64,000 nt of DNA from Candidatus Latescibacterota bacterium. GTDB lineage: Bacteria; Latescibacterota; UBA2968. Shown piece by piece: positions 26,803-35,054 of the stretch. A program made the position numbers and the translations under genes. The notes beneath the pieces are model-generated. The model saw nothing but the letters and a program-made list of their open reading frames with translations. It was not told the origin of the DNA and did not search any database. Every line of letters begins with the position of its first letter. Within the stretch, counting starts at the first letter, position 1. The DNA is taken from contig JAJDYX010000047.1 of NCBI GenBank assembly GCA_022824945.1, forward strand, positions 1-64,000. The letters are read 5' to 3'.

Positions 26803-27726
26803 ATGAGTGGAACAAAACGGCCTGTCTATCATCGACAACGCTTACTTCTGTATTTTTTGGAAAATCTGCCTGTCGGACAGTCAGGTGAGAGGAGTGGACT
26901 CGCGAAAAGCGATTTGCAGAAGTTGTTACTGTTGTATTGCAAGGATATGGGATCAAGGCATTATGACTTCGTGCCCTGGGACTATGGAGGCTACTCTTTC
27001 CAGTGCGATAATGACCTAACTTGGCTGGAAAAACAAGGTTGGATAAAAACACGGAATAACGTCCTGTTTTTGAATCAAATGATTGACGGTGAGCGTTGGG
27101 CCACGGAAAGCGAGGAACGCGAAACAGTTCGGCATTGGTTTTTTCGGCATCCATGGCGAGGGGATGAGTTAGTGGCTCGAACCTATCGACTTCATCCTTA
27201 TCATGCTTTGCACAGCAAGATGAAGGAGCAATTGTTAAACGCGGAAGAACTTGCAAGGGTAGAGCGTTCGGTGGACGCAATAGAAAACGATGAGGTTATA
27301 GTGTTTACGTTAGGTTATGAGGGTATTCACTTTGAAACCTATCTGAATAAGTTGATATCCAATCGCGTGGCGGTATTGTGTGATGTGCGGTGCAATCCAT
27401 TGAGCTACAAGTTTGGTTTTTCAGCGCCCATGCTTTCGCGGGTATTACCTAAATTAAATCTCGAATACAGACATTTTCCTGAGCTTGGTATTTTATCTGA
27501 AAAACGACGATCCTTACACTCAAAAGCAAATTATGAAGTTCTATTTAATGACTACCGTGAGAATCTGGCGAACAGGCGAGAAGGATTGAAACGGCTTATG
27601 CAGGTTATTGAATCCAAACGCCGCGTGGCGTTGACTTGTTTTGAAGCGAATCATCAATATTGCCACCGCCATTGCATCAGCGATTTTCTTAAAAACAAAT
27701 ACTATTACAAGGTGGAGCATTTATGA
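26803..27726 (+). CDS. DUF488 domain protein with N-terminal winged-helix-like domain
   Basis: This 307-aa protein has a C-terminal DUF488 domain (about 165-307): VFTLGYEGIHFETYLNKLI, VLCDVRCNPLSYKFGF, FPELGIL and the Cys/His-rich end LTCFEANHQYCHRHCISDFL. DUF488 function is unknown, though it is frequent near defence genes. The first 110 residues (LQKLLLLYCK, YDFVPWDYGGYSFQCDNDL, LEKQGWI) resemble helical domains seen in Panacea/SocA-type antitoxins. It overlaps the next gene by 4 bp (ATGA), so the two products probably work as a pair. Confidence 0.72.
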   Translation: MSGTKRPVYHRQRLLLYFLENLPVGQSGERSGLAKSDLQKLLLLYCKDMGSRHYDFVPWDYGGYSFQCDNDLTWLEKQGWIKTRNNVLFLNQMIDGERWATESEERETVRHWFFRHPWRGDELVARTYRLHPYHALHSKMKEQLLNAEELARVERSVDAIENDEVIVFTLGYEGIHFETYLNKLISNRVAVLCDVRCNPLSYKFGFSAPMLSRVLPKLNLEYRHFPELGILSEKRRSLHSKANYEVLFNDYRENLANRREGLKRLMQVIESKRRVALTCFEANHQYCHRHCISDFLKNKYYYKVEHL

Positions 27727-28553
27727 AAGAAAAAATCCTCATTACTGTGAAGTCTTACCCAACGTTGTCAAAGAAATATGCAGAGTTGGTATGCACTGCG
27801 GGGGTAAATAAAGCAGGCCAGTGGCGGCGGATTTATCCGGTTCAATTTCGACAACTCAACAGTGAAGAAAAATATAAAAAGTACCAATGGATTGAGGTGG
27901 ACCTAAAAAAGTCAACATCCGATAGCAGACCGGAAACCTATCAAGTTGCAGGGGAATTGGAGCTTTTGAACGGTCCATTACCTACCATCGATTCTTGGCG
28001 TTTACGCCGTGAGGCATTCATCAACAAGGTGGAAATTCATGAAAATTTACACAATCTGATTGAGGATGCGCATGGCAATAAGCTGTCTCTTGCAGTGTTC
28101 CGTCCTTACAAATGGCTTGGTTTTGAAGTGGAAGAGGTAGAGCGAGAATGGGATAAGAAAAAGCTGGCCGTTCTGGAAGCAGAAAAAAAACAAGGTAACC
28201 TTTTCAAGGACGCAGAGACTGTAGCACAAGAATTTGCAGTAGTGAAGAAGCTGCCCTACAAATTTTCCTATAAGTTTGAAGATGTTAGAGGCAAGCAAAG
28301 TAAGCTGATGATTGAGGATTGGGAAATCGGCGCGCTATATTGGAATTGCTTAAGAAACAGCAAAGCAGATGAACAACAGGCCGTAAAAAAAGTGCGCGAG
28401 AAATATTGGGATGATTTCATTCAGAAAAAAGAAAAAGATACTTTGTTGATTTTAGGAACCACACTCGAATACCACAACAAAAAGTCTCCCAATCCGTTTA
28501 TCATTGTCGGAGTCATTCCGCTACCTCATGAAATACAACAAAGGTTATTTTAA
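27723..28553 (+). CDS. Unknown protein, partner of the DUF488 gene
   Basis: A 276-aa protein I cannot assign to a family. Visible features are an N-terminal beta-rich part (KILITVKSYPTLSKKYAELVCTAG, then WRRIYPVQFR), a charged middle segment (KKKLAVLEAEKKQGNLFKD), and a C-terminal part with WEIGALYWNC and TLLILGTTLEYH. No signal or membrane segment is seen. Its start overlaps the DUF488 stop (ATGA), and it is the last gene of the island. The paired arrangement suggests a two-component defence or toxin-antitoxin module. Confidence 0.55.
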   Translation: MKEKILITVKSYPTLSKKYAELVCTAGVNKAGQWRRIYPVQFRQLNSEEKYKKYQWIEVDLKKSTSDSRPETYQVAGELELLNGPLPTIDSWRLRREAFINKVEIHENLHNLIEDAHGNKLSLAVFRPYKWLGFEVEEVEREWDKKKLAVLEAEKKQGNLFKDAETVAQEFAVVKKLPYKFSYKFEDVRGKQSKLMIEDWEIGALYWNCLRNSKADEQQAVKKVREKYWDDFIQKKEKDTLLILGTTLEYHNKKSPNPFIIVGVIPLPHEIQQRLF

Positions 28554-28600
28554 TTATAGCGTTGCCTGATGGCGGACTGCGAAAGGGCTGAAATCATGGC

Positions 28601-28672
28601 ACCACACCGCAGGTACAACACCAGTAATGACAAGTAAAAACACCGAATTACTGACATTGTGTCTGCGTGGGG
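28601..28672. other. Long imperfect inverted repeat at the right end of the island
   Basis: CCACACCGCAG...CAGTAAT (28602-28628) faces ATTACTG...CTGCGTGGG (28647-28671). The inner 7 bp are perfect and the outer arms imperfect. It lies between the last island gene and the right 23-bp repeat. It could terminate the island transcript or be a relic of the mobile end. Confidence 0.5.
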
Positions 28673-28682
28673 CGGGTCAAAA

Positions 28683-28725
28683 CCACTGGATTGCGGCTTA
28701 CACCCTGCCGCAATGACAAGTGCTA
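28683..28725. repeat. Dispersed intergenic repeat (ggattgcggct...atgacaa)
   Basis: CTGGATTGCGGCT at 28683 and TGCCGCAATGACAA nearby form an imperfect inverted pair. The same words occur at 56714-56786, where a hairpin is inserted between them. It is probably a REP-like genomic repeat. Confidence 0.6.
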
Positions 28726-28748
28726 TTCCTATCGTCTCAGGAAGAACT

Positions 28749-28771
28749 AAAAACAAAGGAAGCGGGATGAA
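28749..28771 (+). repeat. Right copy of the 23-bp island-flanking direct repeat
   Basis: Identical to 14915-14937. Here it supplies the Shine-Dalgarno (AAAGGAAG) and the ATGAA start of the gene at 28767. That gene would directly follow the TPR gene, with the same ATGA overlap, if the island were removed. Confidence 0.85.
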
Positions 28772-30107
28772 GTCAAAACGACAAAATGCAAGACATACCC
28801 ATTTCACACTTCACACTTCACGCTTCACATTTCTCATCTTACTCCTCATTCTAACAACCCCATCCATCTCCCCAGCGGCGATTGGTGGTGGAAGCGCGAA
28901 CGTCGGCAAAATACTCATCCCCATGGACATATCGCAAACCGATCATCTCAAAGCCTACGGCATTGCGTATTGGGCACTGCAACAGGGCCATCCCGTCGAA
29001 TGGTTGCTCAACTACCGCGGCGGATCCTTCCTCATCGACAACCGCGAAACCATCGCGCGCGAAGCCCGCATACGCGCCGTCTCTTTCCAGGCCATCTCAG
29101 CCGCGCAGGCCACGCGCATCTACGCCGATATTGAATCCGGCAACATGAACCGCATGCGCCTTGAAAAAGCCCCCCGAATCGCGGTCTATACCCCCCCGAA
29201 CAAACAGCCCTGGGACGACGCCGTCACACTGGCGCTCACGTATGCTGAAATCCCCTATACCACCTTGTGGGACGAGGAAGTTCTCATGGGCAAACTCGAA
29301 AACTTCGACTGGTTGCACCTGCATCACGAAGACTTCACGGGACAATACGGCAAATTTTATCGCAGCCACGGCCACACCCTCTGGTACCGGCAACAACAGG
29401 CCGGATTCAAAGCCCTCGCTGGCAAATTGGGCTTTGCCAAAGTCTCCCACCTCAAAGGCGCGGTTGCACAGGCCATTTACAACTACGTCGCACAGGGCGG
29501 ATTTCTCTTTGCCATGTGCTCGGCCACCGATACCTTTGACATTGCCCTTGCCGCGCGCGGAATCGACATCGTCGATAGCGTGTACGATGGCGACCCCGCA
29601 GATCCACAGGCGCATCAAAAACTCGATTTTTCGCGCACCATTGCCTTTGAAAACTTCAACCTCGTTATGGATCCCCTCGAATACGAGCACGCCGACATCG
29701 ACCTGTCACCCATTGAAATAAGCCAGATCAAAAATGCCGACATCGACGCCTTTTCACTATTTGAATTCTCGGCAAAATACGATCCCGTACCCACCATGCT
29801 CACGCAAAACCACACGCCCATCGTCCCCGGCTTTTTGGGCCAAACCACCGCCTTTCGCAAAAATCGCATCAAAAAATCCGTCACCATCATGGGCGACATC
29901 CCCGGCACAGACCACGTCAAATACATCCACGGCAACATCGGCAAAGGCACATTCACATTTTATGCGGGACACGACCCGGAAGACTATCAGCACTTTGTCA
30001 ACGACCCGCCCACACAACTCGCACTACACAAAAATTCGCCAGGCTATCGCCTCATACTCAACAATATTCTCTTCCCGGCGGCGAAAAAGGAAAAACGGAA
30101 AACCTGA
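28767..30107 (+). CDS. Exported protein of the MoxR-type operon, function unknown
   Basis: A 446-aa protein with a signal peptide (residues about 18-38, FTFLILLLILTTPSISPAA). The mature start ANVGKILIPMDISQTDHLKAYGIAYWALQQGHPVEWLLNYRGG, cut by me into motifs as KILIPMDISQTDHLKAYG and VEWLLNYRGGSF, is characteristic of proteins placed beside MoxR genes. I recall some being labelled asparagine synthetase B, but no glutaminase Cys-1 or ATP-pyrophosphatase motif is visible. WLHLHHEDFTGQYGKF and the GGFLFAMCSATD segment recall the glutamine-amidotransferase-like fold of DUF4159. The signal peptide is partly encoded by a CACTTCACACTTC minisatellite. It is separated from its TPR neighbour by the island. 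Confidence 0.65.
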   Translation: MKSKRQNARHTHFTLHTSRFTFLILLLILTTPSISPAAIGGGSANVGKILIPMDISQTDHLKAYGIAYWALQQGHPVEWLLNYRGGSFLIDNRETIAREARIRAVSFQAISAAQATRIYADIESGNMNRMRLEKAPRIAVYTPPNKQPWDDAVTLALTYAEIPYTTLWDEEVLMGKLENFDWLHLHHEDFTGQYGKFYRSHGHTLWYRQQQAGFKALAGKLGFAKVSHLKGAVAQAIYNYVAQGGFLFAMCSATDTFDIALAARGIDIVDSVYDGDPADPQAHQKLDFSRTIAFENFNLVMDPLEYEHADIDLSPIEISQIKNADIDAFSLFEFSAKYDPVPTMLTQNHTPIVPGFLGQTTAFRKNRIKKSVTIMGDIPGTDHVKYIHGNIGKGTFTFYAGHDPEDYQHFVNDPPTQLALHKNSPGYRLILNNILFPAAKKEKRKT

Positions 30108-30120
30108 GAAAGGAAACAAA

Positions 30121-31107
30121 ATGCCCGAAGCATCACCTCACGAAGACCTCCAGGCCGTTGAACAATTAAAAACCGCGTATGACCAGATCGTCGCCGAAAT
30201 TGGCAAAGTCATTATTGGACAGCGGGAAATCGTCGATCAGCTACTCATTGCCCTCCTCTGCGGGGGCCATTGTTTGCTCGTCGGCGTGCCCGGCCTGGCC
30301 AAAACGCTCCTCATCAGCACCCTTGCGCGCGCCCTCGACCTGTCCTTCAGCCGCATCCAATTTACCCCCGACCTGATGCCTTCGGACATCACGGGCACAG
30401 AACTCCTCGAAGAAGACCAAACCACCGGACACAAAGCATTCCGCTTTGTCAAAGGTCCCTTATTTGCCAACATCATCCTCGCCGATGAAATCAACCGCAC
30501 CCCGCCCAAAACCCAGGCCGCCTTATTGCAGGCCATGCAAGAACACGAAGTCACCGCCGGAGGGGGAACCTTTCGCCTCGAAGAACCATTCTTTGTTTTA
30601 GCCACCCAAAATCCCATCGAACAAGAAGGCACCTATCCCCTGCCCGAAGCCCAACTCGACCGCTTCATATTTAACCTGTGGATCGATTATCCCACCCAGG
30701 AAGAAGAACGCGCCATTGTCAAAGCCACCACAGGTTCCCAAACCCACGACGTGCAGCCCGTAATCAACGCCGAACAAATCCACACCCTCCAGCAACTCAT
30801 CCGCAAAGTCCCGGTTGCCGATCACATCGTAGATCACGCGGTAGCTCTCGTCCGCAAAACCCGTCCTCAGAATGCAGACACATCCATCGCCAACATGCTC
30901 AGATGGGGCGCTGGCCCGCGCGCCTCTCAATGCCTCATCCTGGGTGCCAAAGCGCGCGCCGTACTCAGCGGACGCTACGCACCTTCTATAGACGACGTAT
31001 CTTTTGTCGCCAAACCCGTCTTGCGCCATCGCCTCGTCACGAATTTCAACGCCGAAGCCGAAGGCATCACCCCGGTCGATCTCATCGATCAATTGCTACA
31101 AGAATAG
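30121..31107 (+). CDS. moxR: MoxR-family AAA+ ATPase
   Basis: MoxR ATPases are chaperone-like AAA+ proteins that help assemble or activate partner complexes. The 328-aa protein shows Walker A (GVPGLAKTLL, about 61-70), Walker B (NIILADEINRTPPKTQAALL), the MQEHEVT loop, sensor 1 (FVLATQNPIEQEGTYPLPEAQLDRF) and the C-terminal lid (GAGPRASQCLILGAKARA). Length and motifs are canonical. ATG 30121 follows AGGAAAC. The DUF58 partner common in other MoxR operons is not next to it; murD follows 20 bp later. Confidence 0.95.
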   Translation: MPEASPHEDLQAVEQLKTAYDQIVAEIGKVIIGQREIVDQLLIALLCGGHCLLVGVPGLAKTLLISTLARALDLSFSRIQFTPDLMPSDITGTELLEEDQTTGHKAFRFVKGPLFANIILADEINRTPPKTQAALLQAMQEHEVTAGGGTFRLEEPFFVLATQNPIEQEGTYPLPEAQLDRFIFNLWIDYPTQEEERAIVKATTGSQTHDVQPVINAEQIHTLQQLIRKVPVADHIVDHAVALVRKTRPQNADTSIANMLRWGAGPRASQCLILGAKARAVLSGRYAPSIDDVSFVAKPVLRHRLVTNFNAEAEGITPVDLIDQLLQE

Positions 31108-31127
31108 CTCTCACCCGGAGACTTCCC

Positions 31128-32501
31128 GTGAACTTAAAAGGCCAGCGCGTCACAGTAATGGGATTGGGATTATTTGGCGGGGGCGTGGGAGCGGTGCGCT
31201 TTCTGGTACGCGAAGGCGCGGTGGTGACAGTAACGGACTTGCGCCCTGAAAAAGACCTGCGCGCGTCGGTGTGCGCCCTAAAAGGGTTGCCCATCGCCTT
31301 TGTGCTGGAAGGACACGAAGAAACGGATTTTCGGAACGCAGATTTAATCGTCGCCAACCCCGCGGTACCCCGGTCATCGCGATACTTGAAAATCGCAGAA
31401 TCTGCGGGCGTACCCATCACATCGGAAATTTGCCTATTTGTCGAACGCTGTCCCGCCCCCATAATCGGCATAACGGGCAGCAGTGGCAAAACCACGACAA
31501 CATCGCTCATAGGAGAAATGCTCAAGAAAAAAGATAAACGCACGCGAATCGGTGGCAATATCGGAGGATCCCTGCTCAATGAATTGGACATGTTACACGC
31601 CGATGTACCCATCGTACTGGAATTATCGAGCTTTCAACTCGACCGATTGGGAGATCTGCCGTGGAGCCCCCACATCGCTGTCACAACCAACTTCGCGCCA
31701 AATCACATCGACGTTCACGGATCCCTACAAGCGTATCGAAAAGCCAAGCAGCAAATCGTCATGCACCAGACAAAAAGCGACTGGACGATTGTCAACGGAG
31801 AAGATGCCGAAGTGTCTCGTTGGACGGGCGCCGGGCAGCGGGTGGTATTCGCCGTTGAAGGCGAAGGGGATGTATTTGTCCGCGAGGGAAAAATTCAACA
31901 CACAATTGATGGCGATATGCGACCCATCTGTTCTGCAGACACCATATCTTTGCGCGGTCGGCACAACCTCGCCAACGCGCTGGCAGCCACGGGTGCAGCG
32001 GTCATAAGCGGCGTATCTGAAGAAAATATCGCCGAAGTATTACAGACATTTCAGGGGGTACCGCACAGATTGGAGCAGGTGGCAGAAATGAACGGTGTGC
32101 TCTATGTGAACGACTCAATAGCCACGAGCCCCGACCGCACGCGAACAGCGCTCATGGCATTTGACAGGCCGATTGTGCTGATCGCAGGCGGCTACAATAA
32201 GGGCATTGCATTTGACAATTTGGGGGTAGCGATAGCGGAAAAGGTCGCACATCTGATTGTGATGGGCGAAACTGGGGAAGCAATTGCGGCAACAGCAAAA
32301 GGGAAAACCAGTATTCACCGCGTAGAAAATTTGGAAGAAGCGATGGGTTGCGCGACAGGTCTTGCACAAGCTGGCGATGTGGTATTGCTATCGCCAGCAT
32401 CGGCGAGTTATGACCAGTTTCGCAATTTTGAAGAGCGCGGTGAGCGGTTTCGAGAATGGGTGGAAAAATTGAGGCGTAATATTCACGCATCTTCCGCATA
32501 G
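31128..32501 (+). CDS. murD: UDP-N-acetylmuramoylalanine--D-glutamate ligase
   Basis: MurD adds D-Glu to UDP-MurNAc-L-Ala in peptidoglycan synthesis. The 457-aa protein has the N-terminal nucleotide fold (VTVMGLGLFGGGVGAVRFL), ATP-binding GITGSSGKTTTTSLIGEML, ELSSFQLDRL, TNFAPNHIDVHGSLQAYRKAK with the carbamylated-Lys region, the NDSIATSPDRTRTAL motif and LLSPASASYDQFRNFEERG at the C-terminus, all classic MurD signatures. Start is GTG 31128 with CGGAG upstream. The last 19 bp overlap the convergent sigma-factor gene. Confidence 0.95.
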   Translation: MNLKGQRVTVMGLGLFGGGVGAVRFLVREGAVVTVTDLRPEKDLRASVCALKGLPIAFVLEGHEETDFRNADLIVANPAVPRSSRYLKIAESAGVPITSEICLFVERCPAPIIGITGSSGKTTTTSLIGEMLKKKDKRTRIGGNIGGSLLNELDMLHADVPIVLELSSFQLDRLGDLPWSPHIAVTTNFAPNHIDVHGSLQAYRKAKQQIVMHQTKSDWTIVNGEDAEVSRWTGAGQRVVFAVEGEGDVFVREGKIQHTIDGDMRPICSADTISLRGRHNLANALAATGAAVISGVSEENIAEVLQTFQGVPHRLEQVAEMNGVLYVNDSIATSPDRTRTALMAFDRPIVLIAGGYNKGIAFDNLGVAIAEKVAHLIVMGETGEAIAATAKGKTSIHRVENLEEAMGCATGLAQAGDVVLLSPASASYDQFRNFEERGERFREWVEKLRRNIHASSA

Positions 32502-33343
32502 GGCATCAGCTTTCGCCCGCGCGTGGGGTGGCGCAATTTTCGGAGTGCTTTTTCTTTAATTTGACGAATCCTTTCGCGCGTCAGGCGAAATTGCTTCCCA
32601 ATTTCTTCGAGCGTCATCTCCGTGCCGCCACCCAATCCAAAATAGAGTCGGATCACTTTTTGCTCACGCTCATCAAGGGTGCTCAAAGCACTTGAGATTT
32701 CATCTTTCAGGGTATTGCGCAGCGTCATTGCATCCGGCGCCTCTTGTGAGTTGTCGGGCATCATTTCAAGAAGGCTATTTTCCCCATCGCCAAGAGACGT
32801 ATCGAGAGACAAGGTGCGCTGCCCACTCGTGAGAATATCCGTAACCTGCTCCACTGGAATATCCAATTCTTCGGCAATTTCTTCTTCGGCAGTGCGCGTC
32901 GAAGGCTCTTGCTTCTGGTTGTTCTTACAGCGAGATATACGTCTGAGCAATTCCACGCGATTGAGTGGAAGACGCACGACCCGAGCGTGTTCCGCCAGTG
33001 TTTGTAAAATAGATTGGCGAATCCACCAAACAGCATAAGAGATAAACTTAAACCCTCTCGTCTCGTCAAAACGCTCTGCCGCTGTGATCAAACCGACGTT
33101 TCCCGAACTGATGAGATCCACGAGCGGCACACCCTGATTTTGATATTCGTAGGCCACAGTGATCACAAAGCGCAGATTGGCTTCAATGAGCTTTGCTCGC
33201 GCTTTCTGATCGCCTTCGCGAATGCGAACAGCGAGTTCAACTTCCTCTGCGGAAGACAGAGGTTGAGACGAAGCTACATCTTCGAGGTAGTGATGCAGTG
33301 CATCTTTGGGGACACCTTGGGCTGATGTAGGCAAAGCGATCAC
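32483..33343 (-). CDS. Sigma-70 factor, RpoD/RpoS-like group
   Basis: A compact 286-aa sigma factor lacking region 1.1: region 1.2 (LHHYLEDVASSQPLSSAEEVEL), region 2 (LRFVITVAYEYQNQG, LISSGNVGLITAAERF, FISYAVWWIRQSI), region 3, and region 4.2 LTRERIRQIKEKALRKLR. It is typical of the small primary or group 2 sigma factors of the FCB phyla. Start is probably GTG 33343. It is the only free-standing sigma factor here and a natural reference for the sigma domain fused to a restriction domain at 20291; the promoter-contacting segments of the two are nearly alike. Its 3' end overlaps murD tail to tail. Confidence 0.93.
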   Translation of the reverse strand: MIALPTSAQGVPKDALHHYLEDVASSQPLSSAEEVELAVRIREGDQKARAKLIEANLRFVITVAYEYQNQGVPLVDLISSGNVGLITAAERFDETRGFKFISYAVWWIRQSILQTLAEHARVVRLPLNRVELLRRISRCKNNQKQEPSTRTAEEEIAEELDIPVEQVTDILTSGQRTLSLDTSLGDGENSLLEMMPDNSQEAPDAMTLRNTLKDEISSALSTLDEREQKVIRLYFGLGGGTEMTLEEIGKQFRLTRERIRQIKEKALRKLRHPTRGRKLMPYAEDA

Positions 33344-33472
33344 CTCATTAAAAGATAGAGTAAAGGGGATATTAAGTTTTGTTTATTAAACGTTCTGACT
33401 ATATAGTGATTTTACCACAAGAGTCAAGAAAAAAACACACAGCACACTCTGGCAACTGAAAAGCGATTCCAG

Positions 33473-33982
33473 CTACCATATCTCAATCTGGCTGGTCGCG
33501 ACGGTTTTGCAATCAGTAGAAAATGTAAATGTCGCCCTGACGCACTTATTCTTCAACACATATGGATACCAGTAGGTGGCATCATCCCACATCGTATCAA
33601 AGGGCAGGTGATCAATTTCAAACCATACAGGGCGTATTTCCCCTGTTTCTATCGGCTCGCCCTGCCACCTTTGTCCAACAAAAATACGAGTCGTGAGATT
33701 CCACTGGGGGCGGGCTGGAAAATAAAACGTCAAATGCCCGGCATCCACCAGGTCCTGAGGCGACATCACAACGCCTGTTTCTTCATGCATTTCGCGCACA
33801 GCGGCTGCACGCACCGTTTCGCCTGGCTCGATTTTCCCACCAATCCCCGTGTATTTCCCTGCGCCAAACCCGCGTTTTTTATAACCGAGCAAAACGTGAG
33901 TTATGGGATCGCCCCCCTGCTTACCCCCGCAGGGGCAGGTTCTCACGAGCAATATCAGCGTGGTGTGGTTCACAATATACAT
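33473..33982 (-). CDS. NUDIX hydrolase, MutT/8-oxo-dGTP diphosphatase-like
   Basis: NUDIX enzymes cleave nucleoside diphosphates linked to another group; this subgroup cleans oxidised nucleotides. The 169-aa protein carries the full Nudix box GGKIEPGETVRAAAVREMHEETGV (Gx5Ex7REUxEExGU) at about 46-69. Motifs FGAGKYTGIGGK and PVWFEIDHLPFDTMWDD resemble mammalian NUDT1. Its start lies 4 bp after the stop of the quinone oxidoreductase gene, so the two are co-transcribed. Confidence 0.9.
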   Translation of the reverse strand: MYIVNHTTLILLVRTCPCGGKQGGDPITHVLLGYKKRGFGAGKYTGIGGKIEPGETVRAAAVREMHEETGVVMSPQDLVDAGHLTFYFPARPQWNLTTRIFVGQRWQGEPIETGEIRPVWFEIDHLPFDTMWDDATYWYPYVLKNKCVRATFTFSTDCKTVATSQIEIW

Positions 33983-33986
33983 GCGA

Positions 33987-34955
33987 CTACGGAATCAACA
34001 ACACTTTCCCCGTAGTCTGCCGACCTTCGAGGCGGTTATGTGCTTCAGCCGTATTTTCAAGAGGATGCTCTTCGCCAATACGCACATCCAGCTCGCCGTT
34101 TTGAATCCAGCCCATAACCTCGCGGGTACGCTGGAGATATTCTTCGCGGGTCTGCGTGTAGCTATTGAGGGTCGGACGCGTGAGATAAATAGACCCTCTT
34201 TGCGACAGGAGCAGGGGATCAATCGGAGGAACTGGCCCACTGGCATTACCAAAAAAGACCATATAACCGCGCGGTTTGAGACAATTTATGCTTTTCTCAT
34301 AGGTGGCTTTGGCAACGGAATCGTAAACGACCTCGACACCCTGACCATCTGTGAGGCGCAGAACTTCGGCTTCAAAATCCCGTTCGGTATATAGAATAAT
34401 ATCATCGGCACCAGCACCCCGTGCCAGAGCCGCTTTTTCTTCCGTAGATGTGGTGCCAATAACCCGCGCCCCGCGCATTTTTGCCATCTGTACGAGCAAA
34501 AGGCCAACGCCTCCTGCGGCTGCGTGGACGAGGCAGGTATCGCCTTCTTGAATCGGATAAGTGCTATTGACCAGATAATGCGAAGTCAGCCCTTGCAACA
34601 TCACCGCGGCTGCGGTTTTAGTAGCGACATCTGAGGGAATTTTGACCACCTCGGCTACGTCTGCGACAACTTGCTCCGCATAAGAACCCTCCACACTTTT
34701 CCAGGCCACGCGGTCGCCCTCAGCTAAATCCGAAACGCCTGCACCCACCGCATTCACAATACCGGCACCTTCCAGGCCCAGCGTCAACGGCAAATTCAGA
34801 GGATAAAGGCCCGTGCGGTGATAGGTGTCGATAAAATTGACACCTGCTGCTTCTATGGTAATTCGCACCTGTCCCTCGCCTGGATCTGCTACATCAATAT
34901 CTTCAAAACTCAAAACTTCTGCACCACCGTATTGCGATATGCGAATAGCTTTCAC
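33987..34955 (-). CDS. qor: Quinone oxidoreductase (zinc-free MDR family)
   Basis: NADPH:quinone reductases of the medium-chain dehydrogenase family reduce quinones in the cytoplasm. The 322-aa protein shows AAGVNFIDTYHRTGLYP, LGLEGAGIV, HAAAGGVGLLLVQMAKMRGA (NADPH-binding), and the QOR-type VVYDSVAKATYEKSINCLKPRG. Zinc-binding cysteines are absent, as in Qor. I place the start at GTG 34955, which has AAGGAG 7 nt upstream; the frame upstream to 35009 is not conserved. Confidence 0.92.
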   Translation of the reverse strand: MKAIRISQYGGAEVLSFEDIDVADPGEGQVRITIEAAGVNFIDTYHRTGLYPLNLPLTLGLEGAGIVNAVGAGVSDLAEGDRVAWKSVEGSYAEQVVADVAEVVKIPSDVATKTAAAVMLQGLTSHYLVNSTYPIQEGDTCLVHAAAGGVGLLLVQMAKMRGARVIGTTSTEEKAALARGAGADDIILYTERDFEAEVLRLTDGQGVEVVYDSVAKATYEKSINCLKPRGYMVFFGNASGPVPPIDPLLLSQRGSIYLTRPTLNSYTQTREEYLQRTREVMGWIQNGELDVRIGEEHPLENTAEAHNRLEGRQTTGKVLLIP

Positions 34956-35054
34956 CTGAATCTCCTTTTGATGAGAATAAGAATCCTTTGACAAAAACGG
35001 CGTTTTCAAAGTATATAGATATTACCCTGATTAGGCAATAGGAGGATAGAGTAT

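Larger units (their letters stand above)
14938..28771. mobile_element. Defence island inserted into a MoxR-type operon
   Basis: A 13.8-kb block of plus-strand genes separates the TPR gene from the rest of its operon. It holds a PLD-SNF2 helicase, HigA-like repressor, AIPR protein, restriction-domain/sigma-70 fusion, Eco57I-type methylase, HEPN/DUF3644 protein, a methylase remnant, a DUF488 protein and an unknown protein. Perfect 23-bp direct repeats flank it (14915-14937 and 28749-28771). Base composition changes within it, the part after 25.7 kb being clearly AT-richer, so it is a mosaic. No integrase or transposase is seen inside, so the entry mechanism is open: a recombinase acting in trans, or homologous exchange over the repeat. 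Confidence 0.75.

Noticed and set aside
28767..30107. Asparagine synthetase B function for the exported protein
   Set aside because: No glutaminase N-terminal cysteine and no ATP-pyrophosphatase motif; a signal peptide is present instead.
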